Of a DNA stretch of 18,755 bases, positions 1 to 9,154 are shown one piece after another; position 1 is the first letter of the stretch; every line of letters begins with the position of its first letter. The notes under the pieces were generated by a model. It had not been told where the DNA came from. It did no database searches and saw only the letters and a program-made list of their open reading frames with translations. The stretch is taken from positions 1 to 18,755 of the forward strand of contig JAYTOA010000098.1 of assembly GCA_043748015.1 (NCBI GenBank). The letters are read 5' to 3'. Made by a program: the position numbers and the translations under genes. The DNA comes from JAIBBG01 sp043748015 (lineage in GTDB: Bacteria; Bacteroidota; Bacteroidia; Flavobacteriales_D; Sanyastnellaceae).

Positions 1-63
1 GAGTGTCAGGGTAACTTCATCCCGAACGACAAATTTGAATGGAAAGAACTTTCATCTCTCTAG
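1..63 (+). CDS. Possible 3' end of a truncated gene
   Basis: Frame 1 is open from the window edge for 20 codons and ends at TAG (61-63). The residues (…NFIPNDKFEWKELSSL) have a normal protein-like composition, but nothing identifies a family. If it is real, the gene converges on the minus-strand gene at 221-835. The 157 bases between them hold only a poor hairpin (CTTGAT / ATCAAG around 141-167) and no clear terminator. An open frame this short can easily arise by chance. Confidence 0.3.
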   Translation, partial: ECQGNFIPNDKFEWKELSSL

Positions 64-220
64 GTTATTTATTTATCACACGCCTCGTGGCGCACCAGAA
101 TTGCACAAAAGGAATTTCAGAAAGCAAAGAAAATGAGCGCTTGATATCAACTGAATCGAAATCAAGTTCTCTATTCAATTGTATTTTTGCTGATTATTTC
201 AAGAGGAGATTTTGACTGGC

Positions 221-835
221 TCAAGAAATGAGCGCATCCACTTTTGACTGAATCTCTGAGGTGTTTACTTCTTTCATTCCGCGCTTTTGTACGAGGTAAT
301 TTTTCCAGGCAAGAAAATCTGCAAGTTGTCCCACGGTTTTCATTCTGAAGTTGTTTCCGGTTTTACCGAGAACATAAATGATTACGCCAAAGACAATCAT
401 GCAAATGCCACTGAGAAACCAGTCCATTCCGATTCCAACGGGTATGCATGCGAAGAAGAGAAGGATAAACGTTCCGTAAAGTGCTGAATTTGGTTTGAGA
501 ATATCCATCTTGAAGCCGAGCTTGTTTTCTAGCTGCGTCAAATTTTTCTTTCGTCCACTTTTGGGTAAAAGCGTATTCAATTCGCTATCCAATGTGATGG
601 AAGCGGGCGGGGTTGATGTGATTTCGGCAATGGCTCCGCGCAATTTGTGAAACGCCATGTCAGATGTCCATTCGCCACTCAACTCTTCTGTAATCTTTTG
701 CATAAGCAATTCCTTTACGCTGGATGTAGAGTAGTTCTCTGACTTGAAATCTTCCGCATCAACATTCACGCTGAATGCTTGATTCAATTGTACAATCTTT
801 TCCTTTAGTTGATTATGGGATATGCTTTCCGACAT
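221..835 (-). CDS. Membrane protein with possible acyl-carrier-like fold, unknown function
   Basis: This encodes a 204-residue protein with an ATG start. The N-terminal part (1-60) is polar and helical. Residues about 64-116 contain an 'ITLDSELNTLLPK' stretch that resembles helix 1-2 of acyl carrier proteins. It is followed by two hydrophobic segments (about 119-137 and 139-157) that form a tight membrane hairpin. After the hairpin comes 'TVGQLADFLAWK' (167-178), which resembles the last helix of a carrier domain. I infer, weakly, a carrier-like fold interrupted by a membrane hairpin. There is no DSL phosphopantetheine-attachment motif, so a normal carrier role is not supported. There is no signal peptide. 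The gene lies 127 bases downstream of the giant adhesin gene on the same strand, but it has its own promoter candidate. The function is unknown. Confidence 0.8.
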   Translation of the reverse strand: MSESISHNQLKEKIVQLNQAFSVNVDAEDFKSENYSTSSVKELLMQKITEELSGEWTSDMAFHKLRGAIAEITSTPPASITLDSELNTLLPKSGRKKNLTQLENKLGFKMDILKPNSALYGTFILLFFACIPVGIGMDWFLSGICMIVFGVIIYVLGKTGNNFRMKTVGQLADFLAWKNYLVQKRGMKEVNTSEIQSKVDALIS

Positions 836-850
836 GCAATTTTATTTTCA

Positions 851-858
851 CAAACTTA
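851..858 (-). promoter_or_regulatory. Bacteroidota-type -7 promoter element for the 221-835 gene
   Basis: Read on the minus strand this is TAAGTTTG, an exact match to the Bacteroidota -7 consensus TAnnTTTG, about 15 bases before the ATG at 835. It would give a very short leader, which is common in this phylum. The -33 TTTG element is poor (only a TTTA-like tract about 19 bases upstream), so the call rests mainly on the -7 match and its position. Confidence 0.4.
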
Positions 859-912
859 AGGAAGTTGAAGATTGTAAATGAGATATTAGGTTCAATTGGA
901 TACGGATGTCCA

Positions 913-929
913 CCGAGCAATCACCTCGG
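913..929 (-). terminator. Weak hairpin after the giant adhesin gene
   Basis: CCGAG (913-917) and CTCGG (925-929) form a five-pair GC-rich stem with a seven-base loop, 34 bases past the adhesin stop codon. There is no T-tract on the minus strand after it, so it is at best a weak terminator or an RNA 3'-end stabiliser. Confidence 0.25.
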
Positions 930-962
930 CACGTGAATTATTCAGCGTATTTCCATTGGTAG

Positions 963-3900
963 TTACCGAACGAGTATCACGTGACCGTTGTAAACACGCT
1001 CTTTGTCCGATCCCTTCAATTGCACAGTGATCAGCCAATTGTATGCATCGTCTTTCGCGAAGTATTCGCCATTGCGCACATCACCCGTCCATGCCTGAAG
1101 AGGATCTTTGGTTGTGAAAATAGTTGTGCCCCATCGATCGAAAATTTCAAATCGATAATGTTCAATGAAATCAAGTCCGGTCAGCTTCGGTAAGAAGACT
1201 TCGTTGATATCATCACCATCTGGTGTAAATGAATTGGGTACAAATACATTGAATATATCATGCACTATGACAACATCGCGTGCAACAGATTTACATCCGA
1301 AATTCGTCCAGACAGTTAGTGTAACGTCCCAGACTCCTGCCTCCGCATAGGTGTGCGCAGCGTTTTGTGATACCGCGGTTGTGCCATCACCAAAATTCCA
1401 TTCGTAGAAATTCGCAAATGCGCTTTCATTGAAGAAGCCAATTTCGGGTTCGTAGATAGTCGTCTCTTCAGGTTCTACACTAAAATCTGCGATTGGCAAT
1501 CGATAAACTTTTATCAGATCATTTACAGTAAGTGTATCGAAACATCCCTGATCGGTGAAGCCCACCAATTGAACGTCAAAGAATCCATGTGTTCCATATG
1601 TATGTTGAGGATTCGGATAGATGCTCGATGCGCCATCACCGAATAACCAAACATAGTTCGTAGATCCTGTGCTTTCATTGGTGAAGTTTACCGTTAGCGG
1701 AACACAACCGGAATATGGATCGGCAGTGAAGAGCAAATCGGGGAGAGGGTGTATCACATAAGGTGACGAACTTGTGGATGTGCAACCGAATTGATTGGAT
1801 GCTACGAGGTCAACATTGTACGTACCAACATCGCTGAATAAGAAGGCAGTATTGGTTAGACCGGGAACTTGATCGCCATTCACATACCATGTATATCCGT
1901 TCGCGAATTGTGAAAAATTAGTCGCGGCGACCTGCTGCGGGAAGTAGCATGATTCAAAACCGGAAAGTGTGAATGCACTCACAGGTTGAGGAGCAACTAT
2001 AATATTCATGGTCATGGTGTCGGAACACAATTGCATGTCTTGCGCTATCATGGTGACTGTATGCAATTGGGCAGCCGAACTGAAATTTTCGTAAGTGTAG
2101 CATGCGTTCATCGTGTTCGCTGTGCTGCCATTTCCAAAATCCCAGCTATAGAAATTGCCTGCAGTGGTCGAGTTGGAAAAACAAATATTGAATGGGCTGC
2201 ACCCAAGTGTGTTAGGCACTGTGAACGAGGCTTCAGGTCCTTCGAAAACAGTAAATGGATGTGAAACTGTTGCCGTGCAAAGGTTAGTATTCGATGTCGA
2301 GAGAGTGACTATATAATTGCCTCCTGTAAGATATTCATGCGAAGGATTTGAAATATCGGATGAGGTTCCGTCACCAAAATCCCAGTCGAACTCAACTGAA
2401 TTATCAATCACCGGAATGAATTGAATGTTGTTGTGCGTGCACGCATTGATCACATTCGTTGAAAAGTCGATATTGGGTGAATCCAAAACGTGAATGGTAA
2501 TTTGCGTAGTGTCATAACTGCAACCATTGTCTGCATACTGCATGATGGTGTAATCACCTACGTTGTATGTATGCGTTGGATTGTCGTTTCCTGTCAGCGT
2601 ATTGTCGCCAAGATTATAGCTGATCTGTGTCGCGCCATCACTGTAATCTGTGAATTCAACTGTCAATGGTTCACAGCCTGATGTAACATTCGTATTGAAG
2701 AAAGCCGTCACAGTATTTGGTAATACGGTAATTGTATATTCTGCGGTATCGAGTCCACACTGATTGCTCAGGTATAAGTAAATGGTATAATCGACAGCTA
2801 CGGTATCGGCGTAGTAAATATGTACAACTGGTTCTTGCAATCCACTTGTTGTTCCGTCGCCAAAATTCCACGAATACACATCCGGCAATCCTGTTGATGT
2901 GTTGTTGAACTCCACTTCAAATGGCGAACAATCAACATCGAGATTGGTTCCAAATCCGGCGATAGGCTGAGGAAGAACTGTAACCTGATCATTGTCAATC
3001 GAAATTCCACAGAAATTCGTTGCCGTGAGTGAAATAGGGTATATCACCACATCATTTCCTTGCTGATATGTCATTGGCGTTGGAATACTATCTATTGATG
3101 TTCCAGTGCTTAAATTCCAGTTGTAGGTAGTATACAATCCTACTGTTTGATTGTCGAATGTCACTTGCAGTGGAGCACAGCCTTGTGACGGGTCAATGGT
3201 AAGAGCAGCTTGCGGTGGGTTGATGATTTCATTGGCGTTAGATGCAGTATCAGCACATCCAAATACATTGGACGCTATCATCGTGACATTGAAAATTCCT
3301 TGTGCAGGTGCAGGATAGGTGTACACCGGTTGACTACCACTTGCTGTAGCAGCGTTGCCAAAATTCCATGCATATGCAGACGCGCCCGTACTGAGATTCA
3401 CAATGCCAACCGGAGCATTCGTACAACCTAAAATGGGTAAAGTGAAATTGGCAACAGGTACAGGTGATACATTCACGGTTGTTGCCACTGTATCAGAACA
3501 TCCATTCGCCGGACTCACATACCAATAGAATATGTCGTGAATTCCTGTTCCCACAGCCGGATCAAATGTTCCGAGGGCGGCATTCGTTATTCCGGGTCCT
3601 TCCCAGGTTCCTCCTGTCGACGGAGTAAATCCGGGCATGTTGAAAATATTGGCATTTCCACACACTACTGCACCTGGACCGCTATTCATTGCAGGCAGTG
3701 GAAGCACTGTTAACGTCATTTGATCTTGCGTGTGGCAAGTTCCTGTTCCGTTGTTGATGGTAATCGTCCACGTTCCAACGCCTGCAACTTCTGTTTGAAC
3801 AATTCCGGCCGTGGCATCTATCACACCAGTTCCGCTCCATGTTCCACCGGCCGGAGGGTTGAAACCTGTCAATTGATACTGACCAACATTTTGACAAAAC

Positions 3901-6900
3901 GAAAGATCCGGACCGGCATTGGCAAATACAGGTGGTATGACAGTGACTTGCAAGGAATCTGTTGCACTACATGCATTTCCACCTGCAGTAAATTCATAAT
4001 ATAACCAGTAGATTCCTACTCCCGGACTTGTAAACTCACCGCTAGGATTGGAAATTCCCGGCCCATACCAGAAGCCTGTACCCGGTGTATTGGCGGAAAA
4101 TCCTGTGAGTACTTCTGTAATGGCCTGGTTACAAACTGTGATATCGGGTCCGGCTTCCACAATCGGTAATCCATTTACCAAAACTGTTACCTGATCTGTT
4201 CCGACACAGTTGTAAAGGTCGGTTACGGTGGACGTGAAAGTTGTATTGCTTGGAGGGAACGCTAAAGGGTTGATGATGGAAGAACTCGACAGCCATGTTC
4301 CGAAATTCCATGATGTCGTGTAAGGACCTGTACCTCCATTTATAACTGCGTTGAGTTGCGTAGAATCATTGATGCAAATAGTGACATTCGGGCCAAGCTC
4401 CACACTAGGAAGCGGCCTTACTGTAACAATCATTGTGTCAGTGGTGATACAAGTTCCGCCACCGAGACTATACACGATTTCGTAAGTTGCAACTGTGGAT
4501 GGAGTGAAGAAACCGCCAATAGTGATAGGCGTTCCCGGAGGTCCGCTCCAAAGTCCACCGGGTGTTGGTGTCGGAAGATTGAGTGCCGGTGAATTCTGAC
4601 ATATCGAAAGATCCGGTCCAGCATTCGCCACGACGGCATTGGAAACCGTCATATTCATGGTATCGCACTTCGAGCAACTCGTCGCAGGGTTGGTATAGCA
4701 ATAAATCAATGGGAAAACACCGGTGCCTGTTGGAGTGAAAGAACCACCTGGAGTAACGGCTGTTCCGCTCCACGTTCCACCCACCGGTGTTCCGGAAAGT
4801 TGTGTTGCAATCGGTTGATTGCATACAGCCATATCTGCTCCTGCATTTGTGCCGGGAAGTGGATTGACAAAAACCGTAATCTGATCAGAACCGGAACAAC
4901 CCGCTGAATCAACCAGTGTCAGATTGTAGGTAGTTGTTATGTTTAATATTCCGGTCGTTGGCGTGCAGTTTTGCGGAGGTCCGGTGACGCCTCCTGTCCA
5001 AACACAAAAATTGGCGGGGCCGTTGGGGCAAGTTGTGCAAGTACCTGTCAATACTACAGAGTTCCCTGCACATATCGTAACATCAGGTCCGGCATTGACA
5101 ACGGGAATTGGTAATACTGTAACTATTGTCGTGTCTGTGGTTGCGCATGATCCTGTTCCTTGTGTAACAATTACATCATCAACCGTTGGTCCGGCAGGTG
5201 TGTACAGCCCGGTTGCGCTGATATTCGTTGATCCCGTCCATGTTCCGGATGGCAACTGAATGGGCGCCGCGCCCATGCAAATCGTAGTATCAGGTCCGGC
5301 ATTCGCTGCAATGGGTGCAGCAACACATACCAGGCGTGTATCACATGCAGTGCAGCCTGTCGTGGCATTTGTAAAACAGTAATTAAGTGTCACACAACCA
5401 ACGCCTCCAGGTGTGAAAACTCCGGCGGGTGTGACATTCGTTCCGCTCCATGTTCCCGAACCACCAGGGCCTGTTCCGCCAGTGGTTGGCGAAAATCCTG
5501 TGAGCGCAGTTGGAACAGGTTGATTGCAAAGATTGATGTCAAGTCCGGCATTCGTAATCGGCAATGGATTAACAGTAACCGGTACAGTGCCCGTTCCTAT
5601 ACATCCCCGGTTGTCTGTGACCTGCACCGTATAACTCGTACTCGTTGGGGTGCTTGTTATCGGACTCGCAATTGCATTGTTGTTAAGGTTCGAATTGGGC
5701 GTCCACAAATAGGAAGAATAGACTCCAGAGCCACCGGCTACATTCACTGAAAGTGGCATCGTTTGGCCTGCACACATAGCGAATGGTCCACCGGAAGTGA
5801 CCGTAGGCAGTGGATCAATATTCAGTGTGATTGTTTCTGAATCAGTACAAGACCCCGAAGTTCCTGTGACTGTATAGGTCACAACATTTGTAGGGTTTGA
5901 TTGGACTGTTGCGTTGTTTGTTCCGTAGTTGGACAAATAGGAAGCTGGTGACCATGTATAAGATCCGGCGCCAGTTGCAGTAAGTATCGTCGCCTGTCCG
6001 TTGCAAATTGTATTGTCGATATCTGATGCAGAAATCTGAACGTTTGGCGCAGGCAAGACTGTCATTGTTCCAATTGCACTGGACGATCCACAGGCATTGG
6101 TAGCTTGTAATGTGGCATTGAATCCTCCCGAAGCGGCATATGTAACTGTTGGGGCAATGAGTGTTGAAGCTGATGCGGGCACACCGCCGGCAAATGTCCA
6201 GTTGTAGGCAGTAATCGGCAGATTGCAACCATTAACTGTTCCAACAGGAACTCCGCCTGTTCCAACACATACGCTGTTGGGTGTTGTTACAGTAACGACT
6301 GGAACCGTATTGACAGTTATTACTTCTGTGTCTTCAAAAACTCCGCACGCATTGGTCATGCGCAATCGAATGGTGTATGTGCCAACGCTTGTCAGACTGA
6401 ATTGTGGATTGAGTGAACTCGCGCTCGTTCCGCCTGTGAAGGAATAGGTGCCTGTATTTGGCAAACAGGGCAAATCGACATAATCAACGATCCAAGCGGT
6501 AACAGTACTACAACTATTCGGACTTGTGCTTGTGTTTGTGGTATTCACAGCCATCGGTAAACAACCAAGATTGCTGTTAACTGTGAATACAGGATTCGGT
6601 GCCGGCTCAACACAGATAACTTGTGAGGCAGTTGAATTTCCACATGCGTTTGTGGCAACCAATGTCACTGTATAATTACCCGGAGCGTTGTAGGCATGCG
6701 TCTGGCTTGCCAGGGTTGCTACGGTAACGGTCGGTGATCCATCACCAAAAGTCCACGCGTAAGTTCCTGTCTGACTACAAGTGCTATTATATCCGGCAGT
6801 TGAAGTATTGGTAAAAGTAACATTTGCATTTACACAAGCAGGAACAGGATTGGCAGTGAAGGATGCTACCGGAGCATTGTAAACTTTTACAGGGAAAATC

Positions 6901-8069
6901 GTCGCTACGGATTGGTCGCAGTTATTGGTTGCTGTAATCGAAAAAGTATAACCTGAAGGATTCGTTGCGCATGACGACCCGGTGTAAGTATGACAAATAG
7001 TTGTCGGTGGCGGGTGATTGATCAACTGCGTCGGAGAACCATCACCAAAATCAACAACGTACGTTGTTGAGGCGTGGTTTGCTTCGAAGTTATTCAATGG
7101 AAAGCAAATGTTCAACGGTCCGCAACCTTGCGTTCCTCCAGGATTTGCTGCACCAATAGAAGGATTCGTGATATTGGAAACGTTGTATGTCTGACTAGCA
7201 GTGCACCCATTCGATCCTGTTACAGTGTAAACAAGCGGGTAGACTGAATTTCCAATGTATGTATGCGTTAATCCCGCAGGAGCCGTTGCACTTGTGTAGT
7301 TTGCAGTTGCATCACCCCACACAATAGTATAATTCGTATTGCCGGCTGTACTGCCACCATCAAACACGGTCATTGGAAATGATGGGTCACCATTACAATT
7401 TGTGAATGAAGAGATCGGATCAGTCAAGATGGCTTCCGGAATCCTCTTGATGACTACAATAGTAGAATAACTGCTCGTGCAGCCATTGGCTGCTGTAACC
7501 GTTAATGTAACTGTGAAATTCTGCGTTCCTGAGCCAATGGCTGAACTAAAAGTATGGGTAGGACTTTGTTGACTTACTGCCGGTGAACCATCACCGAAAT
7601 TCCAGGAGTACTGGCAAGTAGGACAAGTGGTTGTGGTATTCGTAAATACTATCGGAACTGTGGCACAAGGAGTATTGTTGGGTGCGAAAGTGAAGTTGGC
7701 GTTGGGTGAAGGAAGAACTGTAACGACCACCTGATCGGTTTCCCCGTTGCAATTGCCTCCTCCGTTCAAGGTAACTGTGTAAGTGGTTGTCGTGGCGGGA
7801 GTTGCTATAGGATTTGGGTCGGATGCATTGTTGAGACCTCCAACGGGAGTCCAGCTATAGGTCACACCCGGATTGGGATTTACAGCTGTAGGCGATCCGC
7901 CAATAGCTACGCCAACACCGGAACATGTTGTAACGTTCGGACCTGCGTTCGCAGAGCATTGTCCATGCAAAGTCGTAGAATTACAAAAAAGTAATATTAC
8001 AGCAAGACAAAAATGAATGAGTATGTCACGTTTTGGCAACAAGCAATAGTTCAGTTGATAAGTAATCAC
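963..8069 (-). CDS. Giant PKD-repeat surface protein, T9SS type B C-terminal domain
   Basis: This predicts a secreted, adhesin-like protein of 2368 residues. The N-terminus has basic residues (PKR, 12-14), a hydrophobic core (about 17-29) and a probable cleavage near HGQ-CSAN (about 36-38). Several PKD-type modules with the 'WNFGDGS' signature follow up to about residue 500. Ig/PKD-like modules with 'NAGPD…C' starts fill about 757-1540. Further PKD modules ('WDFGDGTSS', 'WNFGDGTTA') run to about 2260. Residues about 2271-2368 are a gliding-motility-associated C-terminal domain (CHU_C/TIGR04131 type): 'FVPNSFTPDGDDINEVF', 'IFDRWGTTIF', and a terminal 'NGHVILVR'. Such domains direct export by the type IX system. 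No SprF/PorP-like partner lies beside it. It is rich in Thr, Asn, Gly and paired Cys. The start codon is GTG; TTG codons 10 and 11 (8042, 8039) are alternatives that keep the signal peptide. The substrate or ligand is unknown. Confidence 0.93.
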   Translation of the reverse strand: MITYQLNYCLLPKRDILIHFCLAVILLFCNSTTLHGQCSANAGPNVTTCSGVGVAIGGSPTAVNPNPGVTYSWTPVGGLNNASDPNPIATPATTTTYTVTLNGGGNCNGETDQVVVTVLPSPNANFTFAPNNTPCATVPIVFTNTTTTCPTCQYSWNFGDGSPAVSQQSPTHTFSSAIGSGTQNFTVTLTVTAANGCTSSYSTIVVIKRIPEAILTDPISSFTNCNGDPSFPMTVFDGGSTAGNTNYTIVWGDATANYTSATAPAGLTHTYIGNSVYPLVYTVTGSNGCTASQTYNVSNITNPSIGAANPGGTQGCGPLNICFPLNNFEANHASTTYVVDFGDGSPTQLINHPPPTTICHTYTGSSCATNPSGYTFSITATNNCDQSVATIFPVKVYNAPVASFTANPVPACVNANVTFTNTSTAGYNSTCSQTGTYAWTFGDGSPTVTVATLASQTHAYNAPGNYTVTLVATNACGNSTASQVICVEPAPNPVFTVNSNLGCLPMAVNTTNTSTSPNSCSTVTAWIVDYVDLPCLPNTGTYSFTGGTSASSLNPQFSLTSVGTYTIRLRMTNACGVFEDTEVITVNTVPVVTVTTPNSVCVGTGGVPVGTVNGCNLPITAYNWTFAGGVPASASTLIAPTVTYAASGGFNATLQATNACGSSSAIGTMTVLPAPNVQISASDIDNTICNGQATILTATGAGSYTWSPASYLSNYGTNNATVQSNPTNVVTYTVTGTSGSCTDSETITLNIDPLPTVTSGGPFAMCAGQTMPLSVNVAGGSGVYSSYLWTPNSNLNNNAIASPITSTPTSTSYTVQVTDNRGCIGTGTVPVTVNPLPITNAGLDINLCNQPVPTALTGFSPTTGGTGPGGSGTWSGTNVTPAGVFTPGGVGCVTLNYCFTNATTGCTACDTRLVCVAAPIAANAGPDTTICMGAAPIQLPSGTWTGSTNISATGLYTPAGPTVDDVIVTQGTGSCATTDTTIVTVLPIPVVNAGPDVTICAGNSVVLTGTCTTCPNGPANFCVWTGGVTGPPQNCTPTTGILNITTTYNLTLVDSAGCSGSDQITVFVNPLPGTNAGADMAVCNQPIATQLSGTPVGGTWSGTAVTPGGSFTPTGTGVFPLIYCYTNPATSCSKCDTMNMTVSNAVVANAGPDLSICQNSPALNLPTPTPGGLWSGPPGTPITIGGFFTPSTVATYEIVYSLGGGTCITTDTMIVTVRPLPSVELGPNVTICINDSTQLNAVINGGTGPYTTSWNFGTWLSSSSIINPLAFPPSNTTFTSTVTDLYNCVGTDQVTVLVNGLPIVEAGPDITVCNQAITEVLTGFSANTPGTGFWYGPGISNPSGEFTSPGVGIYWLYYEFTAGGNACSATDSLQVTVIPPVFANAGPDLSFCQNVGQYQLTGFNPPAGGTWSGTGVIDATAGIVQTEVAGVGTWTITINNGTGTCHTQDQMTLTVLPLPAMNSGPGAVVCGNANIFNMPGFTPSTGGTWEGPGITNAALGTFDPAVGTGIHDIFYWYVSPANGCSDTVATTVNVSPVPVANFTLPILGCTNAPVGIVNLSTGASAYAWNFGNAATASGSQPVYTYPAPAQGIFNVTMIASNVFGCADTASNANEIINPPQAALTIDPSQGCAPLQVTFDNQTVGLYTTYNWNLSTGTSIDSIPTPMTYQQGNDVVIYPISLTATNFCGISIDNDQVTVLPQPIAGFGTNLDVDCSPFEVEFNNTSTGLPDVYSWNFGDGTTSGLQEPVVHIYYADTVAVDYTIYLYLSNQCGLDTAEYTITVLPNTVTAFFNTNVTSGCEPLTVEFTDYSDGATQISYNLGDNTLTGNDNPTHTYNVGDYTIMQYADNGCSYDTTQITIHVLDSPNIDFSTNVINACTHNNIQFIPVIDNSVEFDWDFGDGTSSDISNPSHEYLTGGNYIVTLSTSNTNLCTATVSHPFTVFEGPEASFTVPNTLGCSPFNICFSNSTTAGNFYSWDFGNGSTANTMNACYTYENFSSAAQLHTVTMIAQDMQLCSDTMTMNIIVAPQPVSAFTLSGFESCYFPQQVAATNFSQFANGYTWYVNGDQVPGLTNTAFLFSDVGTYNVDLVASNQFGCTSTSSSPYVIHPLPDLLFTADPYSGCVPLTVNFTNESTGSTNYVWLFGDGASSIYPNPQHTYGTHGFFDVQLVGFTDQGCFDTLTVNDLIKVYRLPIADFSVEPEETTIYEPEIGFFNESAFANFYEWNFGDGTTAVSQNAAHTYAEAGVWDVTLTVWTNFGCKSVARDVVIVHDIFNVFVPNSFTPDGDDINEVFLPKLTGLDFIEHYRFEIFDRWGTTIFTTKDPLQAWTGDVRNGEYFAKDDAYNWLITVQLKGSDKERVYNGHVILVR
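3450..5801 (-). repeat. Tandem adhesin modules in an A-B-C higher-order repeat
   Basis: Within the giant gene, module starts ('NAGPD'-like, followed by Cys) fall at residues 840, 923, 992, 1075, 1149, 1224, 1305, 1384 and 1462, a spacing of 69-83. Three types recur in order. A has 'CNQP', 'GTWSGT…FTP' and 'YCYTN…C..CDT'. B has 'IC', a short Trp-Ser-Gly part and 'C.T.DT.IVTV'. C has 'YTVQVTD..GC.G' and 'VNPLP'. The order is C-A-B-C-A-B-C-A-B-A, so like modules are 226-235 residues apart. At DNA level a 17-base tract, GTTCCGCTCCATGTTCC, is identical at 3829-3845 and 5440-5456. Confidence 0.8.
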
Positions 8070-8242
8070 AAAAGTAATAAAAGTGAAGCTTTACGCTAGT
8101 AGAAATCTCATTGAAGGTTAGACTTCATTCGCATTGGTTTTGGTTGCTCGAACCCCAAAAGAAATTTTCATTGCAAACAAAATTCTTTTTGTGTAAAACC
8201 ATTAGTTATTATTGGACTTTTAAGCTGATACAGATTTTTGCA

Positions 8243-8926
8243 ATGAAACTAACGCGACAGCATCGAAAGGACATTCTTCAGTGGGATGTGAACGCGTGGT
8301 CTGTGCCGCTTTTATTTTGGGAAAGTAGGTTGACCAATGGTGCGAAATTGGTCTGTCTGGAATTGGGTGGAAGGGAAGGCGGACTTTCATTTTGGCTTGC
8401 TCTTAACGGTCATAAGGTCGTTTGTTCAGATCTAGAAGGTGCTGAAATAATAGCCGGCCCACTTCATCAACGTCATGGAATTCAATCTGTAACTTACCAG
8501 GACATTGATGCGACCAACATCCCATTTGAGAACCACTTTGATATTATCGTTTTCAAATCGATAGTGGGTGGAATAGGTAGGGTTGACGAGGCATGGCAGC
8601 AAATTGTTTTCGATCAGATTCACAAAGCGTTAAAGCCGGGAGGTCGATTGATGTTTGCTGAAAACTTGTCTGCGTCGCCTCTTCATCGTTGGTTGCGTAA
8701 AAAGTTTGTGCGTTGGGGTGATAGCTGGCGATATGTTTCAATGGAAGAATTGAAAGTATTCTCAAGTGCATTTTCAAAATCCGAATTGAAAGCAAATGGT
8801 TTTTTGTCGGCCTTCGGCAGAAGCGAGCGTCAAAGGAATTTCCTGAATTTTTTCGACAGGATTTTCTTCAACTTTGTTGTGCCGACCAGGTGGAAATATA
8901 TCGGATATGGAATTTTGACGAAGTAA
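8243..8926 (+). CDS. Class I SAM-dependent methyltransferase
   Basis: This encodes a 227-residue protein if started at ATG 8243, which I prefer because the first 44 residues of the longer TTG-started frame (8111) are not protein-family-like. It has a Rossmann methyltransferase fold: motif I 'CLELGGREGG' (38-47), an acidic strand-2 end at 'CSDL' (D63), 'DIDATNIPF' (87-95), motif IV 'FDIIVFKSIVGG' (99-110) and 'LKPGGRLMFAENL' (130-142). The glycine motif is unusual (ELGGREGG instead of DxGCGxG), but it keeps the acidic residue and the glycines. The C-terminal half ('WRYVSMEEL', 'FGRSERQRN') probably carries the substrate pocket. There is no signal peptide, so it is cytoplasmic. It diverges from the adhesin gene and precedes the acyltransferase pair, separated by a 307-base gap. 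A glycan or lipid substrate is possible from context, but this is inference. Confidence 0.8.
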   Translation: MKLTRQHRKDILQWDVNAWSVPLLFWESRLTNGAKLVCLELGGREGGLSFWLALNGHKVVCSDLEGAEIIAGPLHQRHGIQSVTYQDIDATNIPFENHFDIIVFKSIVGGIGRVDEAWQQIVFDQIHKALKPGGRLMFAENLSASPLHRWLRKKFVRWGDSWRYVSMEELKVFSSAFSKSELKANGFLSAFGRSERQRNFLNFFDRIFFNFVVPTRWKYIGYGILTK

Positions 8927-9057
8927 TGGCCAGAGAATTCAATTGACCGGACAACAATTGCACATTATGAGCATGCTGATTCGTTCGAATATTTTTAGTG
9001 ATACTTTTCATATACCCTAATTTGATGAAGAACTCGAAATACGTGTGTTCACCCATT

Positions 9058-9154
9058 GAGATCCCGCACTTTGGTTCGGTACCACAGGGAAGCGCCACAA
9101 CCGTACGCCTATTCAATATGCAAGTTGTCATCTCGATACGAAGTGAGGGATCTC
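9058..9154. repeat. Degenerate inverted repeat, dispersed-repeat-like
   Basis: The left arm 9058-9086 (begins GAGATCCCGCACTT) and the reverse complement of the right arm 9126-9154 (begins GAGATCCCTCACTT) agree at 21 of 29 positions. The core phrase ATACGAAGTGAGGGATCTC looks like a dispersed intergenic repeat I recall from many bacterial genomes, often written as GAACGAAGTGAGGGATCT. That resemblance is from memory and was not searched. The arms have drifted apart, so this looks like an old, decayed copy. Confidence 0.55.

Noticed and set aside
14..40. Sequence TCATCCCGAACGA, similar to the dispersed repeat seen at 9126
   Set aside because: Only 13 bases fit and the following GAAGTGAGGGATCT part is absent, so chance or coding sequence explains it equally well.
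4939..5259. 106-codon open frame on the plus strand within the adhesin gene
   Set aside because: It is antisense to the repeat region; its Val/Pro/Thr-rich composition mirrors the repetitive Thr/Asn/Gly-rich coding on the other strand. Other frames across 963-8069 are shadows for the same reason.
3450..5801. Regular repeats as a possible CRISPR array
   Set aside because: The period is about 235 bases, the repeats are degenerate and lie inside a continuous reading frame, so they are protein modules.
8111..8242. Longer TTG-started form of the methyltransferase
   Set aside because: The extra 44 residues are Phe- and Lys-rich and do not look like a domain or a signal peptide; ATG 8243 gives a normal methyltransferase start.
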